This document shows positions 21,173 through 28,865 of a stretch of DNA of 51,150 nucleotides, piece after piece (position 1 is the stretch's first letter; every line of letters begins with the position of its first letter). The notes beneath the pieces are model-generated. The model saw only the letters and a list, made by a program, of their open reading frames with translations. It had not been told where the DNA came from and did no database searches. The stretch covers positions 1 through 51,150 of the forward strand of contig DDXW01000015.1 of NCBI GenBank assembly GCA_002347285.1, given 5' to 3'. Made by a program: the position numbers and the translations under genes. This DNA is from Rhodocyclaceae bacterium UBA2250 (lineage in GTDB: Bacteria > Pseudomonadota > Gammaproteobacteria > Burkholderiales > Rhodocyclaceae).

Positions 21173-21976
21173 ATGGCGAAGATCGATTTATCCGCAGCCA
21201 TCGAAATGGTCAGCTGCAGCGATCCGGGACGCGTGCGGCGCAACAACGAGGACGCGGTCTATGCCAATGCCGCGTCGGGCCTCGCGATCCTTGCCGACGG
21301 GATGGGCGGCCACAATGCGGGCGAGGTGGCCAGCAGCATGGCGACCACCGCGCTGAGCAGCGAGCTCGAGCATGCCTTCGGGAAACGTCCTCCCCACCTG
21401 CCGGCCGCGAACGGACATGCCTGGGCGCGCGAGATCGTGCTCGATGTCATCGCCCGCACCAATGCCGCCGTCCATCTCGCGGCGAACAACAATTCCAGTT
21501 ATTACGGCATGGGCACGACGGTGGTCGTCGTGCAGTTCTACGACAATCGCCTGGTGGCGGCGCATGTCGGCGATTCCCGGCTGTATCGGCTGCGCGACGA
21601 TGTGCTGGCGCAGCTGACCCGCGACCATTCCCTGCTGCAGGAACAACTCGATCGGGGCCTGATCACGCCGGACCAGGCCCGGCTGTCGCCGCACAAGAAT
21701 CTCGTGACGCGCGCCCTGGGCGTCGATGCCGACGTCGAGGCCGAGATCGCCGAGTACGAGACCCGGCCCGGAGACGTCTATCTGCTGTGCTCGGATGGGC
21801 TCAGCGACATGGCCGACGACCGTGAAATCACCGCGATCCTGACGGCCATGTCGCCGAACCTCTCCCTGTGCGCGACGCAACTGGTGCAGATGGCGAACGA
21901 ACACGGCGGACGGGACAATGTCTCGGTTATCCTAGCCAAGGTCAGGGAGCCCTTTCCCGCCGAAAGGGCGCGATGA
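21173..21976 (+). CDS. PP2C-family protein phosphatase
   Basis: Metal-dependent serine/threonine phosphatase, 267 residues, soluble. All PP2C signatures are visible: RRNNEDAVY (residues 22-30), LADGMGGHNAGEVAS with metal Asp42, YGMGTTVVV, AHVGDSRLYR, LLCSDGLSDM and GGRDNVS near the end. It opens a co-directional set with an FHA protein, a metallo-beta-lactamase-fold protein, a GAF ATPase and a GAF-HD-GYP protein. In such clusters it usually reverses Ser/Thr kinase action; no kinase is in this window. The 183 bases upstream hold a TTGACT at 21022 but no good -10 at proper spacing. Confidence 0.93.
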   Translation: MAKIDLSAAIEMVSCSDPGRVRRNNEDAVYANAASGLAILADGMGGHNAGEVASSMATTALSSELEHAFGKRPPHLPAANGHAWAREIVLDVIARTNAAVHLAANNNSSYYGMGTTVVVVQFYDNRLVAAHVGDSRLYRLRDDVLAQLTRDHSLLQEQLDRGLITPDQARLSPHKNLVTRALGVDADVEAEIAEYETRPGDVYLLCSDGLSDMADDREITAILTAMSPNLSLCATQLVQMANEHGGRDNVSVILAKVREPFPAERAR

Positions 21977-22024
21977 AAAACCGTTCGCATTCGGTAACGT
22001 TTGATGTCCTGAAGGAAGCTCAAG

Positions 22025-22771
22025 ATGGCTAAGCTCATACTCAGCATGGACAACATGGTGCTCAAGGAGATCCCGCTCGACAAGGAGCGCACCATGATCG
22101 GCCGCAAGGCGCACAACGACATCCAGATCGACAACCTGGCGATTTCCGGCGAGCATGCGGTGATCGTGACGATCCTCAGCGACTCGTTCCTGGAAGACCT
22201 CGACAGCACGAACGGCACCTTCGTCAACGGCCAGCAGGTGAAGAAGCATTTCCTGCAGAACAACGACGTGATCGAACTCGGCAAGTATCGGCTCAAGTAC
22301 GTCAAGGAGGCGCCCCAGCAGGCTGCCCAGGCCGACTTCGAGAAAACGATGGTGATGCGGCCGGACATGCTGCGCAAGGTTGCCGAGCAGGCTTCCTCCG
22401 TCAAGCCCGCGGAAGCCGCCGCGATGATGCCGCCGGTCAATCTGGCCCCGCCGCCCGCCGCCCCGGTCGCGCCGCCGACAGCCGCGCCGTCCAGCGAGTC
22501 GGCATTGCCTCTCGGCGCCATCCAGGTGCTCACCGGCAGCACCGCCGGCAAGACGCTGGATCTGGTGAAGCCGCTCACGACGCTCGGCAAGCCCGGCGTG
22601 CAGGTGGCGGTGATCGCCCGCCGTCCGCACGGCTATTTTCTCACCCATGTCGAGGGCCCGAAGTTTCCGCTTGTCAATGGCGCGGCCATCGACGTCCAGG
22701 CCCACGGCCTGCAGGATCACGACATCATCGAGCTGGCCGGCGTCAAGATGGAGTTCTTTCTCAAGGGCTGA
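22025..22771 (+). CDS. FHA-domain protein with two FHA-like regions
   Basis: 248-residue phosphopeptide-binding adaptor. N-terminal FHA (about residues 1-95) keeps the binding residues Arg27 in MIGRKAHND, Ser41 and His44 in ISGEHAV, and Asn63 in DSTNGTFVNG. A Pro/Ala-rich linker (residues ~135-165) leads to a second, degenerate FHA-like region (residues ~170-248) without the key Arg/Ser. Between them, DFEKTMVMRPD with Thr108 looks like a phospho-acceptor strand, as in GarA-type regulators. Starts with an AAGGAAG site. Likely read out by the PP2C and an unlinked kinase. Confidence 0.88.
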   Translation: MAKLILSMDNMVLKEIPLDKERTMIGRKAHNDIQIDNLAISGEHAVIVTILSDSFLEDLDSTNGTFVNGQQVKKHFLQNNDVIELGKYRLKYVKEAPQQAAQADFEKTMVMRPDMLRKVAEQASSVKPAEAAAMMPPVNLAPPPAAPVAPPTAAPSSESALPLGAIQVLTGSTAGKTLDLVKPLTTLGKPGVQVAVIARRPHGYFLTHVEGPKFPLVNGAAIDVQAHGLQDHDIIELAGVKMEFFLKG

Positions 22772-22822
22772 AGCCGGGGATGCCGGAAACGGTCGCGGGT
22801 GGATGGCGCGCTGCCAGACAAC

Positions 22823-23590
22823 ATGAAAATACGCATTCTGGGCTGCAGCGGCGGCATCGGCGGCCGCCACCTGCGCACCACCTCGATCCTCGTCGACCAC
22901 GACATCCTGGTCGATTGCGGCACCGGCGTGGCCGATCTGTCGATCGCCGAACTGGCGCAGATCGACCACATGTTCCTCACGCACAACCACATCGACCACA
23001 TCGCCTGCCTGCCGCTGATGGTCGATACGGTGGGCGACCTGCGCGACCGGCCGCTGACCGTGCATGCGCTGCCGGCCACCGAGGAAGCGCTGCGGCGGCA
23101 TATCTTCAACTGGACGATCTGGCCTGATTTCACGGCCATTCCTTCGCCGGCCGCCCCCTGTCTGCGCTTCGAGGGCATCGCGCTCGGCCGGCCCGTCGAG
23201 TTGCAGGGCCGCCGCATCGTCCCGCTGCCGGCCAATCACACCGTGCCGGCGGTGGGCTACCAGCTCGACTCCGGAGCCGGCAGCCTCGTGTTTTCGGGCG
23301 ACAGCGGGCCTTGCCCGGAATTCTGGGCCGCCGTCAATGCGATCGACAACCTGCGGACGCTGCTGATCGAGACCGCCTTCTCGAACCGCGAGCGCAAGCT
23401 GGCGGAGACGTCGCGGCACCTGTGCCCGAGCATGCTGGGCGAGGAGCTGCGGCAGCTGCGAGCGACGCCGGAAATATTCATCACCCATCTCAAACCCGGC
23501 CAGATCGAGTTGACGATGGCCGAGATCGAGGCCGGCAGCGGCGCATGCAAGCCGCGCATGCTGCAGAATAACCAGGTGTTCGAGTTGTGA
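22823..23590 (+). CDS. Metallo-beta-lactamase-fold hydrolase, possible class II cyclic-nucleotide phosphodiesterase
   Basis: 255 residues from ATG 22823 (a GTG at 22799 is an alternative). The metal motif is THNHIDHIACLP with His54, His56, Asp58 and His59; further ligands are in PANHTVPAVGYQL, FSGDSGPCPEFW and ITHLKPGQ. The HxHxDH-IACL surroundings and the short single domain resemble class II 3',5'-cyclic nucleotide phosphodiesterases (PDE1/CpdP type). I infer a cNMP-hydrolysing role from this and from the neighbouring GAF and HD-GYP genes; a tRNase Z-like nuclease or a generic hydrolase remains possible. It lies between the FHA and ATPase genes on the same strand. Confidence 0.75.
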   Translation: MKIRILGCSGGIGGRHLRTTSILVDHDILVDCGTGVADLSIAELAQIDHMFLTHNHIDHIACLPLMVDTVGDLRDRPLTVHALPATEEALRRHIFNWTIWPDFTAIPSPAAPCLRFEGIALGRPVELQGRRIVPLPANHTVPAVGYQLDSGAGSLVFSGDSGPCPEFWAAVNAIDNLRTLLIETAFSNRERKLAETSRHLCPSMLGEELRQLRATPEIFITHLKPGQIELTMAEIEAGSGACKPRMLQNNQVFEL

Positions 23591-23652
23591 CGCTGCCGCG
23601 GCCAGCGTCGGCGGCCGGATAACGGCGGAAAGGTTTTGGAGGCGAGAGTGGC

Positions 23653-26055
23653 ATGAGCGCGATACTGAGTCCGACATCGCAGGGCAGCGACCCCCTGAGC
23701 GCGGGGGAGCTGGGCAGCCGGCTGGCCTTCTTCAAGAACCTGCAGGCCGTCACCAACAAGATCCACGCGACGGCGAACATCGACGAGATCATGCTCGAAC
23801 TGTCGCAGGACATCTGCGCGCTGTTCAATGCCGACCGGTTGACCGTCTACTCGGTCAGCGAGGACAAGACCTCGATCGTCTCGAAGGTCAAGACCGGCCT
23901 CAACTCCTTCAAGGACCTGAAGCTGCCGATCTCCGACCAGAGCATCGCCGGCAACGTCGCCTTCACCCGCCAGACCGTGAATATCCGGGATGTCTACGAC
24001 GAGGCGGAACTGAAGGCGATCAACCCCAACCTGCGCTTCCTGCAGGAGGTCGACCGGCGCACCGGCTATCGCACCAAGCAGATGCTCGTCAGCCCGATCG
24101 TCGACCCGCAGGCCGACGAACTGCTCGGCGTCGTCCAGATCATCAACAACAAGGCCGGCGCCCCGTTCGCCAGCGTGCAGGAAGACGGCGTCAAGGGCCT
24201 GTGCGAGACGCTGGCGATCGCCTTCACCCAGCGCAACCGGCCGGCCCAGGCGGTCAAGACCAAATACGATCATCTGGTGCTCGACGCGGTCGTCACCGCG
24301 CAGGAAATGGACCTCGCCAGCAAGTCGGCGCGCCGCAAGAACATCGACGTCGAGGAGGCGCTGATTACCGAGTTCCAGGTCAAGGTGCCGGTCATCGGCG
24401 CCGCGCTGGCCAAGTTCTTCGGCGTGCCCTACGAGCCGTTCAAGCCCGACCGCATCAAGCCGATCGACCTGATGAAGAACCTGCGGCGCGAATACGTCGA
24501 GCAGAACCTGTGGCTGCCGATCGAGGACACCAAGGACGGCATCGTCATCCTCTGCCTGGATCCGGAGCAGATCAAGAGTTCGCGCGTCGTGAACAACATC
24601 TTCGCCAAGAGCAAGATCGTCTACCGCGTCACCACGGTACGGGAACTCCGCCAGACGATCGACCAGTTCTTCGGCGGCGGGTTCACCGACGACACCAGCG
24701 TCGGCGACCTGTTGTCGGCGATGGACGAAGGGGAGAGCGAAGGCGAGACCGGCGACGAGGTTTCCGCCGCCGCCGACAACGAACTCGTCAAGCTCGTCAA
24801 CAAGGTCATCACCGACGCCTACCAGCAGGGCGCCTCCGACATCCATATCGAGCCCGGCATGGGCAAGGACCGGGTGGTGATCCGTCTGCGCAAGGATGGC
24901 TCGCTGCAGAAATACATCGAGGTTCCCTACAGCTTCCGCAACGCCATCGTCGCGCGCATCAAGATCATGTGCGACCTCGACATCTCCGAGAAGCGCAAGC
25001 CGCAGGACGGCAAGATCAAGTTCAAGAAATACGGCCCGCTCGACATCGAGCTGCGCGTCGCGACGATTCCCACCGCCGGCAGCGTCGAGGACGTGGTGAT
25101 GCGCATCCTCGCGGCCGGCGAGCCGATCCCGCTCGACAAGCTCGGCCTGTTGCCGCACAACGAGGAGCGGCTGAAGGCCGTCGTCTCGAAGCCCTACGGC
25201 CTGTTCTTCGTCTGCGGCCCGACCGGCTCGGGCAAGACGACCACGCTGCACTCGGTGCTGAAGTTCCTCAACACGCCGGACACCAAGATCTGGACGGCGG
25301 AAGACCCGGTCGAGATCACCCAGAAGGGCCTGCGCCAGGTGCAGATCAACAAGAAGGCCGGCCTCGACTTCGCCATGATCATGAGAGCCTTCCTGCGCGC
25401 CGACCCGGACATCATCATGGTCGGCGAGATGCGCGACGCCGAGACCACCGGCATCGGCATCGAGGCCTCGCTGACCGGCCACCTGGTGTTCGCCACCCTG
25501 CACACCAACAGCGCGCCCGAGTCGATCATCCGCCTGCTCGACATGGGCATGGACCCGTTCAACTTCGCCGACGCGCTGCTCGGCATCCTGGCGCAGCGAC
25601 TCGCCAAGCGCCTGTGCGTCAAATGCAAGGAAGCCTACACGCCGGGGCCGGAGGAAATGAAGCACTTCGTCCAGGAATACTGCGAGGAGCTGGCCAACAC
25701 CGAAACCTTCAAGCGCGAAGGCAAGGCGGCCTACGAGGCGGTGTACAAGGACTGGGTGAAGCGTTACGCCAACGACAAGGGGCAGATCACCCTCTATCGC
25801 GCCAAGGTGGCCGGCGAGAACGATCCGAAGTGCGAAACCTGCGGCGGCAGCGGCTACAAGGGGCGCGTCGGCCTGCATGAATTGATGGTCGGCTCCGACG
25901 CGGTGAAGAAGCTGATCCAGGAGCATGCGCGGGTGGCCCAGCTGTTCGCCCAGGCGCTCGAGGACGGCATGCGCACCCTCAAGCAGGACGGCATGGAGAA
26001 GGTGCTGCAGGGCATCACCGACATGAAGCAGGTGCGGGCGGTCTGCATCAAGTAG
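23653..26055 (+). CDS. GAF-domain PilB/GspE-type ATPase
   Basis: 800-residue secretion or pilus ATPase with an added sensory domain. Order: GAF (about residues 25-205, with RRTGYRTKQMLVSPI and LGVVQIINN), a type II secretion N-terminal domain (residues ~210-345), an acidic linker, then the motor: Walker A GPTGSGKTTTL near residue 522, Walker B IIMVGEMRDAETT near 590, His-box FATLHTNSAPES, and a four-Cys zinc site (RLCVKC near 654, KCETCGGSG near 727). PilB and GspE normally lack a GAF domain, so motor activity is probably gated by a small ligand or by partner binding. Strong GGAGGCGAG ribosome site. pilA lies 1.8 kb downstream; whether it powers that pilus is not shown. Confidence 0.9.
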   Translation: MSAILSPTSQGSDPLSAGELGSRLAFFKNLQAVTNKIHATANIDEIMLELSQDICALFNADRLTVYSVSEDKTSIVSKVKTGLNSFKDLKLPISDQSIAGNVAFTRQTVNIRDVYDEAELKAINPNLRFLQEVDRRTGYRTKQMLVSPIVDPQADELLGVVQIINNKAGAPFASVQEDGVKGLCETLAIAFTQRNRPAQAVKTKYDHLVLDAVVTAQEMDLASKSARRKNIDVEEALITEFQVKVPVIGAALAKFFGVPYEPFKPDRIKPIDLMKNLRREYVEQNLWLPIEDTKDGIVILCLDPEQIKSSRVVNNIFAKSKIVYRVTTVRELRQTIDQFFGGGFTDDTSVGDLLSAMDEGESEGETGDEVSAAADNELVKLVNKVITDAYQQGASDIHIEPGMGKDRVVIRLRKDGSLQKYIEVPYSFRNAIVARIKIMCDLDISEKRKPQDGKIKFKKYGPLDIELRVATIPTAGSVEDVVMRILAAGEPIPLDKLGLLPHNEERLKAVVSKPYGLFFVCGPTGSGKTTTLHSVLKFLNTPDTKIWTAEDPVEITQKGLRQVQINKKAGLDFAMIMRAFLRADPDIIMVGEMRDAETTGIGIEASLTGHLVFATLHTNSAPESIIRLLDMGMDPFNFADALLGILAQRLAKRLCVKCKEAYTPGPEEMKHFVQEYCEELANTETFKREGKAAYEAVYKDWVKRYANDKGQITLYRAKVAGENDPKCETCGGSGYKGRVGLHELMVGSDAVKKLIQEHARVAQLFAQALEDGMRTLKQDGMEKVLQGITDMKQVRAVCIK

Positions 26056-26071
26056 CCAGCGGGAGAGCGAG

Positions 26072-27691
26072 ATGGAAGCGCATGCGTCGCACGAAAGCCT
26101 GTTCCGCCGCCTGGAGCAGCTCAACGAGATCGGCGCGGCGCTCTCCAGCGAGCGCGACATCCAGCGCCTGCTCGAAAAGATTTTGGTCGCCGCCAAGACC
26201 ATCACCCACGCCGACGGCGGCACGCTCTACCGCGTGACCGAGGACGGCCAGGCGCTGCGCTTCGAGATCGTGCGCAACGACAGCCTCGGCATCGCCTTCG
26301 GCGGCACCTCGGGCCAGCCGATCGACTTCCCCGACGTGCCGCTGCGCAACGAGCGGGGCGAGCCGAACAACGCGATGGTCGCCGCCTACGCCGCCATCAA
26401 CGACAAGACGGTGAACATCGCCGACGCCTACACCGAGGCCGGCTTCGACTTTTCCGGCACGCGCAAATTCGACGAACGCACCGGCTATCGCTCGCGCTCC
26501 TTCCTTACCGTGCCGATGAAGAACCATGAGGGCGAGATCATCGGCGTCCTCCAGCTCATCAATTCACTCGACCCGGACAGCGGCGCGGTGCAGTCGTTTT
26601 CGCGGGCGGAACAGCGGCTCGCCGAATCGCTCGCCTCGCAGGCCGCCATCGCGCTCACCAACCGCCAGCTGATCGTCCAGCTCGAAGACCTGTTCGAGGC
26701 GTTCATCAGCCTGATCAACCTGGCGATCGACGAAAAGTCGCCCTACACCGGCGGCCATTGCCAGCGGGTGCCGACCCTGACGATGATGATCGCCGACGCG
26801 GTGAACAACACCTGCGACGGGCCGCTCGCCGGCTTCGCGATGTCGGCGGCCGATCTCTACGAACTCAAGATCGCCGGCCTGCTGCACGACTGCGGCAAGG
26901 TGACCACGCCCGTGCATGTCGTCGACAAGGCCACCAAGCTGCAGACCATCTACGACCGCATCGGCCTGATCGACACGCGCATCGAGGTGCTCAAGCGCGA
27001 CGTGCAGATCGCCGCCCTGCGCAAACTGCTCGAACTGCGCCCGAAGGCCGATGCCGCTGCCGAGTCCGCCTGCTGGGCGGAGTGCTGGCAGGAGATCGGC
27101 GCGCTCGACGAGGAGCGCGAGTTCCTGCGCCGCTGCAACGTCGGCGGCGAGGCGATGAGCCCGGAAGACCAGCAGCACGTGCGCGACATCGGCACCAGGC
27201 GGCACTGGCGCAACCCGGCCGGCGTCGAGGCCGACTTCCTCAGCGCCGACGAGATCGAGAACCTCACCATCCGCGCCGGCACCCTGACGGCGCGCGAGCG
27301 CGAGATCATCAACCACCACATCGTCGCCACCATCAGGATGCTCGAGGCGCTGCCCTGGCCGAAGCACCTCAAGAACGTGGCCGAATACGCCGGCGGCCAC
27401 CACGAGCGCATGGACGGCAAGGGCTACCCGAAGGGGCTGACGCGCGAGCAGATGTCGCTGCAGGCGCGCATGATGGGCATCGCCGACATCTTCGAGGCGC
27501 TCACCGCGCGCGACCGCCCCTACAAGCCGGGCATGAAGCTCTCGCAGGCGATCGACATCATGCGGAAGTTCGCCGCCGGCGGCCACATCGACCCCGACCT
27601 GTTCGAGGTCTTCATGCGCCAGGGCGTCTATCGGCGCTATGCGGAACACTTCCTCGATCCCGCGCAGATCGATGAGGTCGAGATCCTGTAA
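26072..27691 (+). CDS. GAF plus HD-GYP domain protein
   Basis: 539 residues, soluble. N-terminal GAF (about residues 5-200) carries RKFDERTGYR (Lys132-Glu135), close to the NKFDE signature of cyclic-nucleotide-binding GAF domains. The HD-GYP part has the HD pair in GLLHDCGKVTTP (near residue 272) and HHERMDGKGYPKGL (near 444), the HHE and GYP motifs of cyclic-di-nucleotide phosphodiesterases. An unusually long, ~150-residue helical segment separates these two halves. Its start lies 16 bases after the GAF-ATPase stop, so the two are co-transcribed. The stop codon is followed by a copy of the dispersed repeat. Confidence 0.9.
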   Translation: MEAHASHESLFRRLEQLNEIGAALSSERDIQRLLEKILVAAKTITHADGGTLYRVTEDGQALRFEIVRNDSLGIAFGGTSGQPIDFPDVPLRNERGEPNNAMVAAYAAINDKTVNIADAYTEAGFDFSGTRKFDERTGYRSRSFLTVPMKNHEGEIIGVLQLINSLDPDSGAVQSFSRAEQRLAESLASQAAIALTNRQLIVQLEDLFEAFISLINLAIDEKSPYTGGHCQRVPTLTMMIADAVNNTCDGPLAGFAMSAADLYELKIAGLLHDCGKVTTPVHVVDKATKLQTIYDRIGLIDTRIEVLKRDVQIAALRKLLELRPKADAAAESACWAECWQEIGALDEEREFLRRCNVGGEAMSPEDQQHVRDIGTRRHWRNPAGVEADFLSADEIENLTIRAGTLTAREREIINHHIVATIRMLEALPWPKHLKNVAEYAGGHHERMDGKGYPKGLTREQMSLQARMMGIADIFEALTARDRPYKPGMKLSQAIDIMRKFAAGGHIDPDLFEVFMRQGVYRRYAEHFLDPAQIDEVEIL

Positions 27692-27714
27692 AACTCGGTG
27701 CCGGCGGGGCGGCA
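27691..27714 (-). repeat. Dispersed 24-bp repeat, copy 6 (after the HD-GYP stop)
   Basis: Inverted relative to copies 1 and 2; on the plus strand it starts AAACTCGGTGC. Its first base is the last base of the TAA stop codon of the HD-GYP gene. Confidence 0.7.
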
Positions 27715-27727
27715 GGAGGCGGTTATA

Positions 27728-27744
27728 GTGACGAAAATTGTCAC
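27728..27744. promoter_or_regulatory. Inverted repeat upstream of pilA, candidate activator site
   Basis: GTGAC, seven bases, GTCAC. It lies about 75 bases upstream of the sigma-54 promoter, in the range of an enhancer-binding protein such as PilR. Binding is inferred. Confidence 0.4.
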
Positions 27745-27804
27745 ATCTTGACTACATATGCGCAGTAAACACGATACTAGGTTCCAAAATCATCGTTGTT
27801 GGCA

Positions 27805-27821
27805 TGGCATAGCTGTTGCAT
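27805..27821 (+). promoter_or_regulatory. Sigma-54 promoter of the pilin gene
   Basis: TGGCAT-AGCTG-TTGCAT matches the -24/-12 consensus of RpoN promoters, with correct GG-GC spacing. The predicted start is near 27831, giving a leader of about 38 bases before the pilin ATG. Confidence 0.8.
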
Positions 27822-27868
27822 AATCTTTCGCAGCACGATTCGTGTGCTTCAACCAAAAGGAGAGAACC

Positions 27869-28339
27869 ATGCGCAAGATTCAACAAGGCTTCACCCTCAT
27901 CGAGCTGATGATCGTCGTCGCGATCATCGGCATCCTGGCCGCCGTCGCTCTGCCGGCGTATCAGGATTACATTCAAAAGGCCCGGGTTTCGGAAATCATT
28001 CTGGGCGCCAGCCAGTGTCGGACCACTGTTGCGGAAGTCTATCAATCGGGCGATCCCGCAAACCCGCCGGCAGCCAACGGCTGGGGCTGCAATGAGAACG
28101 TCGCTAACCCGACTCAATATATTGGATTGATTACCACTGACGCGAACGGCGTGATCACTGTCACCGCTTCCAACAATGCCGCTCTTGATGCCGCGATCCG
28201 GGGCACGACGATTACGCTCACCCCACAAACAGCTGCTGGTGCCAACCTGGCTTTTGCGGCCGCGCCGGTTCAAGTAGGAAGGTTCGCTTGCCAGCCGGGC
28301 ACGATGCCTCCCCGTTTCCTCCCCGGCTCCTGCAAGTAA
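27869..28339 (+). CDS. pilA: Type IV pilin (PilA-like major pilin)
   Basis: 156-residue class III-signal pilin. A seven-residue leader MRKIQQG precedes the cleavage and methylation site FTLIELMIVVAIIGILAAVALPAY, with Glu5 of the mature protein. The ATG at 27869 follows AAAAGGAGAGAACC. Four cysteines (near 50, 74, 138 and 155) allow two disulfides; the C-terminal pair may close the usual D-loop. AT-rich upstream DNA with a sigma-54 promoter suggests PilSR control. It sits just after the GAF-ATPase/HD-GYP genes but has its own promoter and terminator. Confidence 0.93.
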   Translation: MRKIQQGFTLIELMIVVAIIGILAAVALPAYQDYIQKARVSEIILGASQCRTTVAEVYQSGDPANPPAANGWGCNENVANPTQYIGLITTDANGVITVTASNNAALDAAIRGTTITLTPQTAAGANLAFAAAPVQVGRFACQPGTMPPRFLPGSCK

Positions 28340-28360
28340 TCAGCAAGCCCGAGGATGAAA

Positions 28361-28385
28361 AACCCCGCTGCGGCGGGGTTTTTTA
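28361..28385 (+). terminator. Rho-independent terminator of pilA
   Basis: Perfect 8-bp stem (AACCCCGC paired with GCGGGGTT) with a TGCG loop and a T-rich tail, 21 bases after the pilin stop. Confidence 0.9.
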
Positions 28386-28411
28386 TTTTCTACGCCGCCC
28401 GCCACCACCGG

Positions 28412-28596
28412 TCAGCGCACCATCTCCGGATTCATCACCGCCCTGAGCACCGTCTGATCGCGGCCTTCGCGGCTGCGCTTGGAGAACCACCAGATAGCAC
28501 CTTTCTTGACGCTCCAGTCGGCCTCGGCGCCGGAGAGCAGCAGGGCGGCGAGGCGGCCGAGGGCGGGCTGGTGGCCGACCAGCAGCACGGCGCCGG
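28412..28596. repeat. Direct repeat, left copy (offset 1001 bases)
   Basis: Nearly identical to 29413-29597 with two mismatches (28499 and 28586). A second short match, around the start codon and its leader (28615-28680 to 29833-29899), frames the deletion. The two copies enclose the toxin-antitoxin pair. Confidence 0.9.
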
Positions 28597-28660
28597 AATG
28601 CTCGGGCCAGCCGGCGCCGCCATCCTCGACCTCGGCATGGCGCCAGAGAATCAGGTCCAT
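28412..28660 (-). pseudogene. Truncated SixA-like phosphohistidine phosphatase copy
   Basis: An 82-residue frame that keeps the start (MDLILWRHAEVEDGG) and the end (LLVGHQPALGRLAALLLSG to NPEMVR) of the intact gene at 29413-29877 but lacks 72 codons in between, in frame. Both active-site histidines (RHA, GHQP) remain; the central arginine/glutamate part is gone. The C-terminal half is almost identical in DNA to the intact copy (two differences in about 185 bases). Probably a remnant of a recent duplication rather than a working enzyme. Confidence 0.7.
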
Positions 28661-28689
28661 TCCTCTCTCCAACTTGTTCTGTGGGTGCG

Positions 28690-28793
28690 CAGGATATGCG
28701 CTCGCCGAGGACGACCAAGAAGATCACATCGAGCTTGGCGCGATGGACGAGCAAGGGCGTCCCGAGCAAGCGGGAGGCAAGGTGTGGCAGCAT
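28690..28793 (-). pseudogene. Possible remnant of a phage-type S49 peptidase
   Basis: Minus-strand translation gives MLPHLASRLLGTPLLVHRA followed by LDVIFLVVLGERI. From memory this resembles the N-terminus of phage-type S49 (ClpP/SppA-like) head-maturation proteases. No downstream domain follows. It could be a prophage scar left beside the toxin-antitoxin genes; evidence is one short stretch, so the call is weak. Confidence 0.3.
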
Positions 28794-28796
28794 GGG

Positions 28797-28833
28797 TTGA
28801 ACTCCTATGGAACTGCTACTACAATTGTGGTAG
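28797..28833 (+). promoter_or_regulatory. Promoter and operator of the toxin-antitoxin pair
   Basis: TTGAAC (28797), 17 bases, TACAAT (28820): a good sigma-70 promoter. The -10 lies inside a near-perfect 18-bp palindrome, CTACTACAATTGTGGTAG (28816-28833), the usual layout for antitoxin autorepression. Predicted start near 28832. Confidence 0.7.
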
Positions 28834-28865
28834 ACTTTTTCCTTGTTTGAACGACAGGTGATGCC

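Noticed and set aside
23257..26223. A 988-residue minus-strand frame opposite the GAF-ATPase
   Set aside because: Low-complexity His/Asp/Leu-rich translation typical of antisense of a high-GC gene, with no motif; the plus-strand ATPase fits perfectly.
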